The notes under the pieces are model-generated. The model saw nothing but the letters and a program-made list of their open reading frames with translations. It was not told the DNA's origin and made no database searches. A stretch of DNA of 64,000 nucleotides, taken from Alkalilacustris brevis. GTDB taxonomy: Bacteria > Pseudomonadota > Alphaproteobacteria > Rhodobacterales > Rhodobacteraceae. Below, piece by piece: positions 18,848-27,306 of this stretch; position 1 is the stretch's first letter, and every line of letters begins with the position of its first letter. The position numbers were made by a program, and so were the translations under genes. The DNA lies in NCBI RefSeq assembly GCF_003350345.1, contig NZ_QNVJ01000003.1, forward strand, positions 1-64,000. Reading direction: 5' to 3'.

Positions 18848-20239
18848 CTAGTCGGCGCCAAAGGCGGAAAGTCCTGTCATATCTGTGTGTTGCGGAATGT
18901 TCCGGATGTGGTGCAGCAGCGCCTCGCCGCGCGCCGCCGGCCAGCCGCCATGGGCGATGTTGCCGTGAAACTTGGCGATGATCGCCTCGAGAGGGAGCGG
19001 CTCATGCACACCGCCGCGCATATGCGGCTGGTCGAGCGCGATCTGGCGGCCATCGGTCAGGGTGACGCGCATATGGCCCGAATAGTTGCGCGGGTATTCG
19101 TTTTCCGGGTCGATCCGGTAGCTGATCTTGCGCGCAAGCTTCAGGATGCGCGGATCGCGCGCCTTTTCATCGGTGAATTGCGCAAGCCCTGCATCGCCCT
19201 CCAGAAACCCCACGGCCATGCAATAGGGCATGGAGAACTTGGCGGCATAGCCCGAGGGCGGCGCATGCTTGGCCGAGAGCGGCTCCCACAGCCGATGCAC
19301 CAATCCCTCGCCGGTGGGGCAGAGGATGCTTTCGATCTGCTCGGCGGTGATGTCATGCTCGCGCAGGCGGATCGCGCAATCGATATAGGGGTGGATCATG
19401 GTGCCGCAGGCATAGGGTTTGAACACCACGCGTTCCATGTAGAATTCCTGCCCCAGCCCGCGCGTCAGGTGGCTGTAATCGGGCGTGGCGGTGGGGGCGA
19501 AGGCCTTGAAGAAGTTGTGCCCCCCCTCAAGCACCGTGCGCGGCCCGAAAAAGCCGGTGCGCGCGATCACCGCCGCGCGCAGCCCTGATTGCGCGGCCCA
19601 GCCGGGGTGCAGCCGCTTGGTCCATGCGCCGTCGGTGAGGTATTCCAGAATGCCCGAGGAAAAACTGCCCGCGATGCCCACGGCCATGGCTAGCTCACGC
19701 TTGCCCAGCCCCATGGCGGTGCCCGCGCCCATAGCCGCGCCCAGCGTGCCCACCACGCTGACAGGGTGGAAATTGTTGCGGTGCATGTGCCCGGCGGCGA
19801 CATGGTTGATCCGGCAGACGGCCTCCATACCGGCGATGATGCCGGTCAGCACCTGCGCGCCGGACAGGCCGAAACGCTCGCCCGCCGCGAGCACTGCCGG
19901 GATCACCATCGCTCCCACGCGGATCGGCGCCCCCTCCAGCGTGTCGTCGAAATCCTCGCCATGGGTGGCGGTGCCGTTCACCACCGCCGCCCCGGCGGCA
20001 TCCAGCCTGCGGGTGTGGCCGATCGCGGTGCAGGGGCCGTCGCTGTCCCAGCCGGTGACGAGTTGGCGGACATACTCGGTGTCGCGCGCCGAGACGCACA
20101 GCCCGGCCATGTCGATCAGATCCTTGATCGCGATGTCGCGCGCCGATTGCGGCAGATCCTCGATCCGCCAGGTGCTGAATACCCCGGCCATCTGTTCCGA
20201 AAGGGTTTCGCCGGTGATCTTTTCGGCAGGCTCGGCCAT
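18848..20239 (-). CDS. MmgE/PrpD family protein (second paralogue)
   Basis: A 463 aa MmgE/PrpD protein, clearly a paralogue of the gene at 17406-18800: 'NGTATHGEDFDDTLEGAPIRVGAMVIPAVLAAGE', 'NNFHPVSVVGTLGAAMG', 'DGAWTKRLHPGWAAQSGLRAA' and 'FKPYACGTMIHPYIDCAIRL' match almost one to one. The two genes are 47 bp apart, likely a tandem duplication that diverged; the products might form a hetero-oligomer or act on successive or stereoisomeric substrates. It lies 42 bp downstream of the SDR gene in the same operon. Confidence 0.88.
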   Translation of the reverse strand: MAEPAEKITGETLSEQMAGVFSTWRIEDLPQSARDIAIKDLIDMAGLCVSARDTEYVRQLVTGWDSDGPCTAIGHTRRLDAAGAAVVNGTATHGEDFDDTLEGAPIRVGAMVIPAVLAAGERFGLSGAQVLTGIIAGMEAVCRINHVAAGHMHRNNFHPVSVVGTLGAAMGAGTAMGLGKRELAMAVGIAGSFSSGILEYLTDGAWTKRLHPGWAAQSGLRAAVIARTGFFGPRTVLEGGHNFFKAFAPTATPDYSHLTRGLGQEFYMERVVFKPYACGTMIHPYIDCAIRLREHDITAEQIESILCPTGEGLVHRLWEPLSAKHAPPSGYAAKFSMPYCMAVGFLEGDAGLAQFTDEKARDPRILKLARKISYRIDPENEYPRNYSGHMRVTLTDGRQIALDQPHMRGGVHEPLPLEAIIAKFHGNIAHGGWPAARGEALLHHIRNIPQHTDMTGLSAFGAD

Positions 20240-20281
20240 GGGTTGCGGCTCCGGTTGTGAAGGGTGCAGGCGGGGGCCGGG

Positions 20282-21052
20282 TCAGCGCAGATAGGTGCCG
20301 CCATTGACATGCAGCACCTGGCCCGTGGTGTAGCGCCCGTCAGGCCCGCAGAAGGCTGCGACCATGCCGGCAATTTCCTCGGAGGTGCCAAGACGGCCCA
20401 GCAGGGTGCGGCGATCCTTGTGATGCCCCGGCACCGCCTTGCTGCTCGACGACCCGCGCGAGGTATCCACCATGCCCGGATGGATCAGGTTGACGGTGAC
20501 GTCATGCGGCGCCAGATCCCAGGCCAGCGCCTTGGTCAGCCCCTCCAGCCCGGCCTTGCCGGTGACCACATGCACCCGGTCGGCCGCGCCCGACCCGCCG
20601 GTCATGCCGCCGATGTTGACGATGGTGCCCGCCGGGCTGCGCTTGAGGTGCGGCGCGGCGGCGCGCGCGCACAGGAAGCTGCCGTCAAGGATGATGCCAA
20701 GAATATGGTGCCAGTCGGCGAGGGTGATTTCCTCAAGCGGGCCTTCGTGGCGCACGGCGGCGTTGTTGACCAGGATATCGAGGCCGCCGAAGCTGTCGAC
20801 GGCGGTGTCGATCAGGCGCTGCACGCCGGCCTCGTCGGCCACGTCGGTCAGGCAGCCCGCCGCGCGGCCGCCCTGGGCCTTGATCTCGGCGATGACCTCG
20901 TCCATTTCGGCCTGGTTGCTGCGGGCATTGACCACCACGGCCGCGCCGTCCGCCGCGAGGCGCAGCGCGATCGCCCGCCCGATATTGCGGCCGCTGCCGG
21001 TGACGACGGCCACGCGACCGTCAAGCGGCCGGGCCGGATTGGGTTCCGCCAT
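20282..21052 (-). CDS. Short-chain dehydrogenase/reductase lacking the usual Ser-Tyr catalytic pair
   Basis: A 256 aa SDR-fold protein. The nucleotide motif TGSGRNIG and the structural NNAA motif are intact, and the ending 'GQVLHVNGGTYL' is typical. The active site is not: aligned with FabG-type SDRs, the catalytic Ser is Gly (VNIGGMTGG) and the Tyr of YxxxK is Val (RVHVVTGK), with a His one position before. The Lys is kept. It may use another base, bind without catalysis, or belong to a less known SDR branch. It is the first gene of the minus-strand operon with the two MmgE/PrpD genes. An 18-bp palindrome lies 35 bp upstream of its ATG. Confidence 0.85.
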   Translation of the reverse strand: MAEPNPARPLDGRVAVVTGSGRNIGRAIALRLAADGAAVVVNARSNQAEMDEVIAEIKAQGGRAAGCLTDVADEAGVQRLIDTAVDSFGGLDILVNNAAVRHEGPLEEITLADWHHILGIILDGSFLCARAAAPHLKRSPAGTIVNIGGMTGGSGAADRVHVVTGKAGLEGLTKALAWDLAPHDVTVNLIHPGMVDTSRGSSSSKAVPGHHKDRRTLLGRLGTSEEIAGMVAAFCGPDGRYTTGQVLHVNGGTYLR

Positions 21053-21086
21053 GTTTTTTCCTCCCCTTCAAGACTCGCTTATTTTC

Positions 21087-21107
21087 ATATCTTATATAAG
21101 ATATAAT
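21087..21107. promoter_or_regulatory. Operator-like palindrome between the SDR operon and gntR
   Basis: ATATCTTATATAAGATAT (21087-21104) is a perfect 18-bp palindrome in a GC-rich genome. The 17-bp string CTTATATAAGATATAAT (21091-21107) recurs exactly at 27144-27160, upstream of tctC. It lies 35 bp upstream of the SDR start on one side and about 170 bp before gntR on the other, and TATAAT (21102-21107) may be the -10 box for gntR. It is the best candidate for the binding site of the adjacent GntR regulator. Confidence 0.7.
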
Positions 21108-21273
21108 GCCAAGGTGGATGCAGGCATGAAACGCCGGCAAAATCGGATTCCGGGCAGGCGGCAGCAGGGTAACCGGCGGGCAGAATCGCAATCTGGCGTG
21201 GTGATGCGAAGGCATTTTCAGTGTATCAGACAGCCAGGAAGACTGCCGGCAGTTTATTCAGAGAGGAACACAG

Positions 21274-22089
21274 ATGGCGACATTGCCTTGGGGAAAACGG
21301 CAGCGCGACGCCACTGACACCGAAAGCGAAGCGGCTGAAGGTGCCGGCCTTGCCGTGGTGCAGCCCGCCGCGCCGACCCGCCAGCCGCTTTACCGGCAGG
21401 TCAAGCAGCATCTGGTGCGTCGGGTGCTGGCGGGGAACTGGAAGCCTGGCGAACTTCTGCCTTCCGAGATCAAGCTGGCCGAGGAATACGGGCTTAGCCA
21501 GGGCACCGTGCGCAAGGCCATTGAGGAAATGGCGCAGGAGGGGCTGGTTGCGCGGCAGGCCGGGCGCGGCACATTCGTGACCTCGCATAGCGGCGATTAC
21601 CGCCCGTTCCGGTTTCACCGGCTCTGCTCGGACGATGGCTGCAAGATCGCCGGGTCAGAGGTGGATTTCCTGCATATCCGCAACGCGCCGCTGCCAAAGC
21701 GCGCTGCGCTGGCGCTGGGGCTGGCGCCCGGCAGCGCGGGGGTCGAGACTTTGCGGCTGCGCCCGCTCGACGGCCGCCCGGTGCTGGTGGAGCATATCTG
21801 CCTGCCCGAAAAGCTGTGCCCCGGCATCCGCCCGCGGCTGGCCGAGGCCAAGCCGCCTTCGGTCTATCTGTTTCTGGAACAGCACTACAACATCCTGATC
21901 ACCGGGGTGGAAGAGCGCATTCGCGCCCGCCTGGCGAGTGCCGAAGAAGCGCGGCTTCTCGGGCTGTCCCCGGCAGCGCCGGTGCTCGAGGTCGAGCGTG
22001 TGGCCTACAGCCTTGGCGGCGAGCCGGTGGAATGGCGCACCATGACGGGCGACGCTGCGCGGGTTTTCTATTCCAGCGAGTCGGGCTGA
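21274..22089 (+). CDS. GntR-family (HutC/UTRA type) transcription regulator
   Basis: A 271 aa regulator. The winged helix-turn-helix spans about residues 36-108 (PLYRQVKQHLVRRVLAGNWK, ..., LAEEYGLSQGTVRKAIEEMAQEGLVARQAGRGTFVTS). The C-terminal part ('PVLVEHICLPEKLCPG', 'ITGVEERIRARLASAEEARLLGL', 'PVLEVERVAYSLGGEPVEWRTM') is a UTRA ligand-binding domain. Divergent from the SDR-MmgE/PrpD operon and close to tctCBA, it probably controls both through the shared CTTATATAAG palindrome. The effector is likely the transported substrate or a product of it. Confidence 0.88.
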   Translation: MATLPWGKRQRDATDTESEAAEGAGLAVVQPAAPTRQPLYRQVKQHLVRRVLAGNWKPGELLPSEIKLAEEYGLSQGTVRKAIEEMAQEGLVARQAGRGTFVTSHSGDYRPFRFHRLCSDDGCKIAGSEVDFLHIRNAPLPKRAALALGLAPGSAGVETLRLRPLDGRPVLVEHICLPEKLCPGIRPRLAEAKPPSVYLFLEQHYNILITGVEERIRARLASAEEARLLGLSPAAPVLEVERVAYSLGGEPVEWRTMTGDAARVFYSSESG

Positions 22090-22650
22090 TTGCCCGCAGG
22101 GCCGTTCTTGCGATGGCGCTGCGCGCCAGTGCATGTCGCGTTCGATCTGCTCCTGCTCGCCCATGCCGCTTGCGGCCCGAGCATGCCCTATGGGCGGAGC
22201 CTGGACGAGCCCATTCAACGGAACAGATCCTGGGGTTACGCTTCTGACAAAACGAAAGGGCAGTCCTTGTGCGAGGTGAAGCGCCCTCCTGCCCGGAATC
22301 AAGGCGCGAAGCGCCGCCGGGCAGCGCCCGTCCGCCCCCTCGGGCGGGCGCTATTGCAACGGTCCGCCACGAAGTTCGGAGGAAGTGGATTGCGCCATAA
22401 AGCGCACCGCACATCCGTTGCCACGCCCACCCGGCGGTCGGGCGCTGCCCTCTGTCTTGTGGCAATATCGAACCAAAAGAAATCCGTCAGCTTTTTCTGA
22501 AATTGCTTTGGCGATCTTGCTGTGAACAGCAGCGATTTATCCTCACAAAGCCCGGATGGGCTGCGAGCGACGCGTCTGCGATCTGCCAATCGCGCGCCTC
22601 TTGGCCGTTCTTGCAATGTCGCGGCAGCCGCGTGGCCAAGCGCCCGACGC
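22090..22650. other. 561-bp convergent intergenic region with inverted repeats, no gene supported
   Basis: Between the 3' ends of gntR and the abrB-like gene. Open frames exist on both strands but none has a ribosome site or recognisable protein. GGGCAGCGCCCG (22319-22330) has an exact inverted copy CGGGCGCTGCCC at 22439-22450, and a shorter imperfect hairpin of GCGCCCG with CGGGCGC lies within 22324-22351. Composition drops in G+C near 22470-22560. It may be the remnant of a mobile or repetitive element, but I see no transposase. Confidence 0.45.
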
Positions 22651-23739
22651 TCAGGCCCCGCCCTTGCCGCCCTCCGGCCCGCCACCCGCTGGGTCCGTGC
22701 GCTGGCACCAGCGCAGGATGAAAGGTGCGGTCGAGTTCAGGATGACGCTGCGAAACACCTGATGGAAGGTCACGAAAACCGGGTCCACCCCCAGCACTGC
22801 AGCAAGGATGGCCATTTCCGCGATCCCGCCAGGCATCACCGCCAGAAGCGCCACATAAAGCGGTATATCCATCACATGCGAGATGGCCAGCGCAACCAGC
22901 AAGGTCCCCGTCAGCAACAGCGCCGTCCCGCCAACCGCATGACGCCCGTAGCTTAGCAGCACGCGCAGCTCGAGCCCGTAGAACCGCGCGCCGATGGTCG
23001 AGCCGAGCACGATGAAGGTTGCCGCAAACAGCCAGATCGGCATGACAAGCTGATAGCCCGCCAGGTTCAGCACGGTGGCCAGCATCATCGGCCCCAGCAT
23101 TTCCGGCACCGGCAGCCGCACCAACCGCCCCAGAAGGTAGGCGGGCACCGCGCCCAGCACGATCCAGGTGTTCTGCCCCACCCAGTCGAACCCGCCATTC
23201 ATTTGGCCGAGCCCGGCGCCATCGGCACCGATCCAGAAGATGTAAAGCGGCGGCACCGTCATCACCACCAGCGAGACGCGCAAAAGTTGCGAAACCACCG
23301 TGCCGGGCACATTGGCCCCGAGTTGCAGCGCCACCGAGGTGATGTTGGCAAGCCCGCCGGGCAGCGAGGCCGCAACCGCCGTCAGCTTGTCGTATCCGGC
23401 GGCCTTGCGGTAGTAGATCGCGGCGGCGGTGATCGCCAGCCCCATGCCCACGAACAGAATCAGCAAGCTCAGCGGCCATTGCCCGACCCGCGCAAGCGTG
23501 GCGCTGTCGATCGCGGCGCCCAGGATCATGCCGATCGCCATGCGGCTGCCCAGCGTCAGCTTTCCAGGCATCCCCAGGCGGAACCCCGCAATCGAGAGCG
23601 TCGCACAACCGAACAGCGGGCCGAGCATCCAGGGCAGCGGAACATTGAGCGCGTTGGCAAGGGTTCCGAAAATCACCCCGACGATGGTCGTGCGCAGCAG
23701 GCGTTCCTGCCAGCCTGCCTTCTCGCCCCATATGTCCAT
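22651..23739 (-). CDS. AbrB-family (duplicated AbrB_dom) integral membrane protein
   Basis: A 362 aa membrane protein with about ten hydrophobic segments and the internally duplicated pattern of this family: 'GTLANALNVPLPWMLGPLFG' near the N-terminus and 'LGSTIGARFYGLELRVLLSYG' in the second half, with 'AVAASLPGGLANITSVALQLGA' and 'LLAVMPGGIAEMAILAAVLG' as the repeated core. Members are often annotated as ammonia monooxygenase-like, which is a misnomer; transport or regulation is more likely. It lies 141 bp downstream of tctA on the same strand, suggesting it belongs to the same uptake unit. Confidence 0.85.
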   Translation of the reverse strand: MDIWGEKAGWQERLLRTTIVGVIFGTLANALNVPLPWMLGPLFGCATLSIAGFRLGMPGKLTLGSRMAIGMILGAAIDSATLARVGQWPLSLLILFVGMGLAITAAAIYYRKAAGYDKLTAVAASLPGGLANITSVALQLGANVPGTVVSQLLRVSLVVMTVPPLYIFWIGADGAGLGQMNGGFDWVGQNTWIVLGAVPAYLLGRLVRLPVPEMLGPMMLATVLNLAGYQLVMPIWLFAATFIVLGSTIGARFYGLELRVLLSYGRHAVGGTALLLTGTLLVALAISHVMDIPLYVALLAVMPGGIAEMAILAAVLGVDPVFVTFHQVFRSVILNSTAPFILRWCQRTDPAGGGPEGGKGGA

Positions 23740-23880
23740 ATTGTCACGTCCCGCACGGCCCCGGCTGGGATGCGCCGGGATTTGGCAATCAAACAGAACG
23801 CGCCCGCCCTCCGGCCCGCGACCGGAAGCGGCCGTACCCGGCTGCGGGCACGGTCGTGACTCGGGCTTTTATCCTGTGCC

Positions 23881-25374
23881 TCAGCCCTTAAGCGAGGACC
23901 GCCGGCTTAGCAAGGTGCGCAGGATCGGAAAAAGGAAGGACAGGATCGCAAGGCCCAGGATGGTGGCGGCAATCGGCCGCGTGAAGAAGATCGACCAGTC
24001 GCCATCCGACAGGATCAGCGAGCGGCGCAGATTTGTCTCGATCATGAAACCCAGCACCAGCGCCAGGATCATTGGCGCGGCGGGAAACTCGTAGCGGCGC
24101 ATGATATAGCCGATCACACCGAACAGAAGCACCAGCCGCACGTCGAACAGAAGGCCGGTGATCGCCATCGCCGCCATGAAGGCCACGCCGGCGATCCCGG
24201 TGATCAGATAGGGGCGCGGAATGCGCATCACCATCGCCAGGTAAGGTGTCAGCAGCAGCCCCAGGATCAGCAGCACGACCGCCCCCATCGCCAGCCCGAA
24301 GAACAGGCTGTAGACCAGAACGGGTTGCTGCACGAAGATCTGCGGCCCCGGCCGCAACCCGTAAAGCACCATGGCCGCCAGGATCACCGCCGCCGCGCCC
24401 GATCCCGGCACCCCCAGCGCCAGCAGCGGCACCATCGCGCCGCCTTCGGTGGCGTTGTTGGCCGCCTCGGGGGCCGCGACCCCCTCATGGGAGCCGTGGC
24501 CGAACTCCTCGGGCTTGCGCGAAAAGCGCTTGGCCTCGCTATAGGCGATGAAGGCCGCGATCGAGCCGCCCGCGCCCGGCGCCGTGCCCACCAGCATCCC
24601 GATCCCCGACGAGCGCAAGATCACCGGCAGCAACGCGCGGATCTCGGGCCAGCTCGGCAGCTCGCGCGAGAAACTGACCATTTTTTCCTGCACGCCGCCG
24701 CGCTGAACCTGCACCAGCACCTCGGCCAGCGCGAAGACCCCGATCATCACGATAAGGAAGTTGATGCCGTCCATCAGCTCGTAGCGGCCAAAGGTGAAGC
24801 GCGGCAGCCCGCTGAACGGATCGGTGCCGATGGTCACGATCAGCAGCCCGAACAGCGTGGCAATGGCCCCCTTGAAGATGTTCTTGGTGGCCAGGCTCGC
24901 CACCATGCTCAGCCCGAAAATGCCCACTGCGAAATATTCCGGCGCGCTGAACCGCAGCGCGAAGGCCGCCAGCGGCAGCGCGATCAGCGCCAGCAGGATG
25001 GTCGACAGGAACCAGCCGATCGACGAGGCGATGCAGATGATCCCCAGCGCCTTGCCCGCCTGGCCCTTTTGCGCCAGCGGGTATCCGTCGAAGAGTGTGG
25101 CCGCCCCCGAGGCCGCGCCCGGCGCATGGATCAGGGCCGCCGTCACTCCCCCGCCGAAGTTCTGCCCGCCCCAGAGTCCCAGCATCATGATCAGCGCCGC
25201 CGCCGGCTCCATCCCGAAGGTGAAAGGCAGGATCAGGCTGATGCCGATGGCGCCGTTGATCCCCGGCAGGATCCCGGCGACGATGCCGATCAGCACCCCG
25301 AGAAACAGGAAGAACAGCGTGTAAGGCGTCATCACGTTGAGGAACGCCTCGCCGATGGAAGCATAGTCGATCAT
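23881..25374 (-). CDS. tctA: Tripartite tricarboxylate transporter, large permease subunit TctA
   Basis: A 497 aa inner membrane protein with about twelve hydrophobic segments. It has the TctA core motifs '[22 protein letters not shown]', '[37 protein letters not shown]' and '[22 protein letters not shown]', plus '[41 protein letters not shown]'. It forms the channel of a secondary importer for citrate-like or other carboxylates, with TctB and the periplasmic TctC. All three subunits are encoded here in the order tctC-tctB-tctA. Confidence 0.93.
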   Translation of the reverse strand: MIDYASIGEAFLNVMTPYTLFFLFLGVLIGIVAGILPGINGAIGISLILPFTFGMEPAAALIMMLGLWGGQNFGGGVTAALIHAPGAASGAATLFDGYPLAQKGQAGKALGIICIASSIGWFLSTILLALIALPLAAFALRFSAPEYFAVGIFGLSMVASLATKNIFKGAIATLFGLLIVTIGTDPFSGLPRFTFGRYELMDGINFLIVMIGVFALAEVLVQVQRGGVQEKMVSFSRELPSWPEIRALLPVILRSSGIGMLVGTAPGAGGSIAAFIAYSEAKRFSRKPEEFGHGSHEGVAAPEAANNATEGGAMVPLLALGVPGSGAAAVILAAMVLYGLRPGPQIFVQQPVLVYSLFFGLAMGAVVLLILGLLLTPYLAMVMRIPRPYLITGIAGVAFMAAMAITGLLFDVRLVLLFGVIGYIMRRYEFPAAPMILALVLGFMIETNLRRSLILSDGDWSIFFTRPIAATILGLAILSFLFPILRTLLSRRSSLKG

Positions 25375-25416
25375 CGTGCTCTCTCACTCCACGCCAGGCG
25401 CGCACGCCCCCCCGCC

Positions 25417-25944
25417 TCAGAACAGCGAGGCCTCGGGCAGGTTCATGTTGAAGATCACCGCAAACAGCAGATAAAGCAGCCCCGTTATGAAAAGGCTGCC
25501 CAGCCCGACACGGGTGGGGCGATGCTCGCCCGCAATCCAGATCAGCGCGGCAAATGTCAGCAGCGAGGCCGGGATATACCCCAGCAGCGGCAGGATCAGC
25601 GTGTAGATCACCATCACCAGGATGAACCCGATCAGCCGCGCCTCGCCCGCGCCGATGCGCGGGGTGCGCGGTTGCTCGTCACGCGCCGCTTCCTCCCCGG
25701 CCATGCTCTGGGCTCCGGGGGCGGAGGATTTGCGCGCGGTGCCGCCGGAGATCTCGATATTCATCAATCCGGTGATGATCAGCCCCGCCGAGGCGAGCAT
25801 CAACATGCTCGCCACCAGCCGCGGAAAGAAGCGCCCGCCAAGGTTGTCGGTGGCGGTAAAAGCGGGCACCGATCCGGCATACCAGTAGACAAGGGCCCCG
25901 ATGCAGAAGCAGATCACGCCTGCAATGACATTGGTCCGGTTCAT
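25417..25944 (-). CDS. tctB: Tripartite tricarboxylate transporter, small permease subunit TctB
   Basis: A 175 aa membrane protein with four hydrophobic helices ('VIAGVICFCIGALVYWYAG', 'RLVASMLMLASAGLIITGLM', 'LIGFILVMVIYTLILPLLGYI' and 'LGSLFITGLLYLLFAVIFNMNL'), the normal layout of TctB. Between helices 2 and 3 there is a charged loop of about 40 residues. The neighbours tctC and tctA identify it with certainty. It is the small subunit of the importer. Confidence 0.88.
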   Translation of the reverse strand: MNRTNVIAGVICFCIGALVYWYAGSVPAFTATDNLGGRFFPRLVASMLMLASAGLIITGLMNIEISGGTARKSSAPGAQSMAGEEAARDEQPRTPRIGAGEARLIGFILVMVIYTLILPLLGYIPASLLTFAALIWIAGEHRPTRVGLGSLFITGLLYLLFAVIFNMNLPEASLF

Positions 25945-26081
25945 TTTCGTGCGCTCGGCTCGCTTTTTCGGGCGTAAGGGGGGCGCCGGGTCTGCCCGTC
26001 ATGGTGCGGCCCGACGTCTGCGAAAGGCAAGGACAATCCGTCCGCCCCGGCCCGTTGCGCACCGGCCGGGGCAGCACCCTG

Positions 26082-27038
26082 TCAGTTCAGGCTTTCGATG
26101 AAGCTGCGCAGCTCTTCGTTCGCGACATCGAGATTGGCCTTGAAGTCATCCGGCCCCAGGAAGGCGGGGTTCAGGCTGCCCTCGACCCAATAGGTGTTCC
26201 AGGGCTCGTCCTGATAAAGCCCGCCCAGCGCCTCGGCGATGGCCTCGACCAGGTCGGGGTCCATGTTCGGCGGGCCGAAAATGCCGCGGAACTTGTTGGA
26301 AACCACGTCATAGCCCACTTCGCTCAGCGTCGGCACGTCCGGATAGGCGTCCAGACGCTCGTCCTGGAACACGGTGATCATGCGCAGGGTGCCATCCTCG
26401 AGATGCGTCAGCGCCTGGCCCGGCTCGCCCACCACGGCATCGACATGCTCGCCCAGAAGCGCCAGAACCGCATCGCCGCCGCCTTCATGCGGCACGGTGC
26501 GCACCTCAATGTCGGTCGCGGCCATGAAGTTCTGCAGCACAAGCTGGTCGAGCGAACCGGCGCTGCCAATCCCCACGGTCAGGCCGCGCGGATTGGCGCG
26601 GGCCTCCTCGAGAAATTCCTCGATGGTCTCGATCGGGCTGTTGCGATGCACATAGAGCGTCGTCGGATCGAGAAACAGCCGCGCGATCGGCGTCAGGTCC
26701 TCATAGCTGGGGATACCTTCGGCGCGCAGTGGTGTGATCAGCTGGGTCGGCGTGACCGACAGGAGCGTGTAGCCATCCGGATTGGCCTGCGTGGCCATCC
26801 AGGTCATGGCGACCGCGCCCGAGCCGCCCACGCGGTTGTCGACCGTCGTGCTGACACCGAACTTGTTCTCGATGGTGGGCGCAAGGTTGCGCAGCATCAC
26901 GTCACCGCCGCCGCCGGGGCTGGAATGCGTCACCAGGTTGACCTGCCGTGTCGGCCAGTCCTGCGCGTCCGCCGGCGCCGCCGCCAGACCGAGCGGCACG
27001 GCAAGCACACCGGCCAGCAGTGTTTTGAAACCGTTCAT
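26082..27038 (-). CDS. tctC: Tripartite tricarboxylate transporter, periplasmic binding protein TctC
   Basis: A 318 aa exported protein: signal peptide about residues 1-25 (MNGFKTLLAGVLAVPLGLAA...ADAQ), then the Bug/TctC core 'WPTRQVNLVTHSSPGGGGDVMLRNLAPTIE' with the ligand loop, and 'DTGY'-like elements such as 'NPDGYTLLSVTPTQ'. It captures a carboxylate in the periplasm for TctAB. GGAGGAAAGA precedes the ATG at 27038, so I prefer this start to more upstream in-frame codons. About 106 bp upstream is the 17-bp operator-like string shared with the SDR operon. Confidence 0.92.
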   Translation of the reverse strand: MNGFKTLLAGVLAVPLGLAAAPADAQDWPTRQVNLVTHSSPGGGGDVMLRNLAPTIENKFGVSTTVDNRVGGSGAVAMTWMATQANPDGYTLLSVTPTQLITPLRAEGIPSYEDLTPIARLFLDPTTLYVHRNSPIETIEEFLEEARANPRGLTVGIGSAGSLDQLVLQNFMAATDIEVRTVPHEGGGDAVLALLGEHVDAVVGEPGQALTHLEDGTLRMITVFQDERLDAYPDVPTLSEVGYDVVSNKFRGIFGPPNMDPDLVEAIAEALGGLYQDEPWNTYWVEGSLNPAFLGPDDFKANLDVANEELRSFIESLN

Positions 27039-27143
27039 TCTTTCCTCCTCCGTTGTCGCCGCGCGCACTGCTTGCCGGAGGATGTCAAACCCCTGGCCGG
27101 GCGCGACTCGTTTCATCCCGTGACGGGCCACGGACTCCTGAAA

Positions 27144-27160
27144 CTTATATAAGATATAAT
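27144..27160. promoter_or_regulatory. Second copy of the GntR operator-like sequence, upstream of tctC
   Basis: CTTATATAAGATATAAT is identical to 21091-21107. Its inner part CTTATATAAG is a perfect palindrome. It is placed about 106 bp before the tctC start, in an otherwise GC-rich region, and contains candidate -10 sequences for minus-strand transcription. The exact repetition ties the transporter operon to the SDR-MmgE/PrpD operon. Confidence 0.68.
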
Positions 27161-27223
27161 TTAAAAGCAATCGCGGATTCATCCACTCCCGCATGGCCGT
27201 GCCGCGCCGGGGGCCGGCGCAGT

Positions 27224-27281
27224 TTCCTCTTCTTGGCCGAAATATCCTCGGGGGGCGCGGGGGGCAGACAGCCCCCCGCTT
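27224..27281 (-). repeat. Dispersed intergenic repeat, variant copy C
   Basis: Read on the minus strand it has the same hairpin as copies A and F (GCGGGGGGC with GCCCCCCGC around TGTCT; 27257-27265 and 27271-27279 on the plus strand) and GAGGATATTT, but the CACAGTGAAG half is replaced by a CGGCCAAGAAG sequence. It lies 26 bp downstream of the selO stop, in the gap between selO and tctC. Confidence 0.7.
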
Positions 27282-27306
27282 GCCAGGCCGCGGCGCGCGA
27301 CCCCGC

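Noticed and set aside
17406-20239. MmgE/PrpD pair considered as 2-methylcitrate dehydratase of propionate catabolism
   Set aside because: No methylcitrate synthase, methylisocitrate lyase or prpR is near; tandem paralogues with SDR and tct genes indicate another pathway.
22487-23731. Overlapping frame on the same strand as the AbrB-like gene
   Set aside because: Frame-shifted shadow; the 22651-23739 frame has the duplicated AbrB-family pattern and membrane helices.
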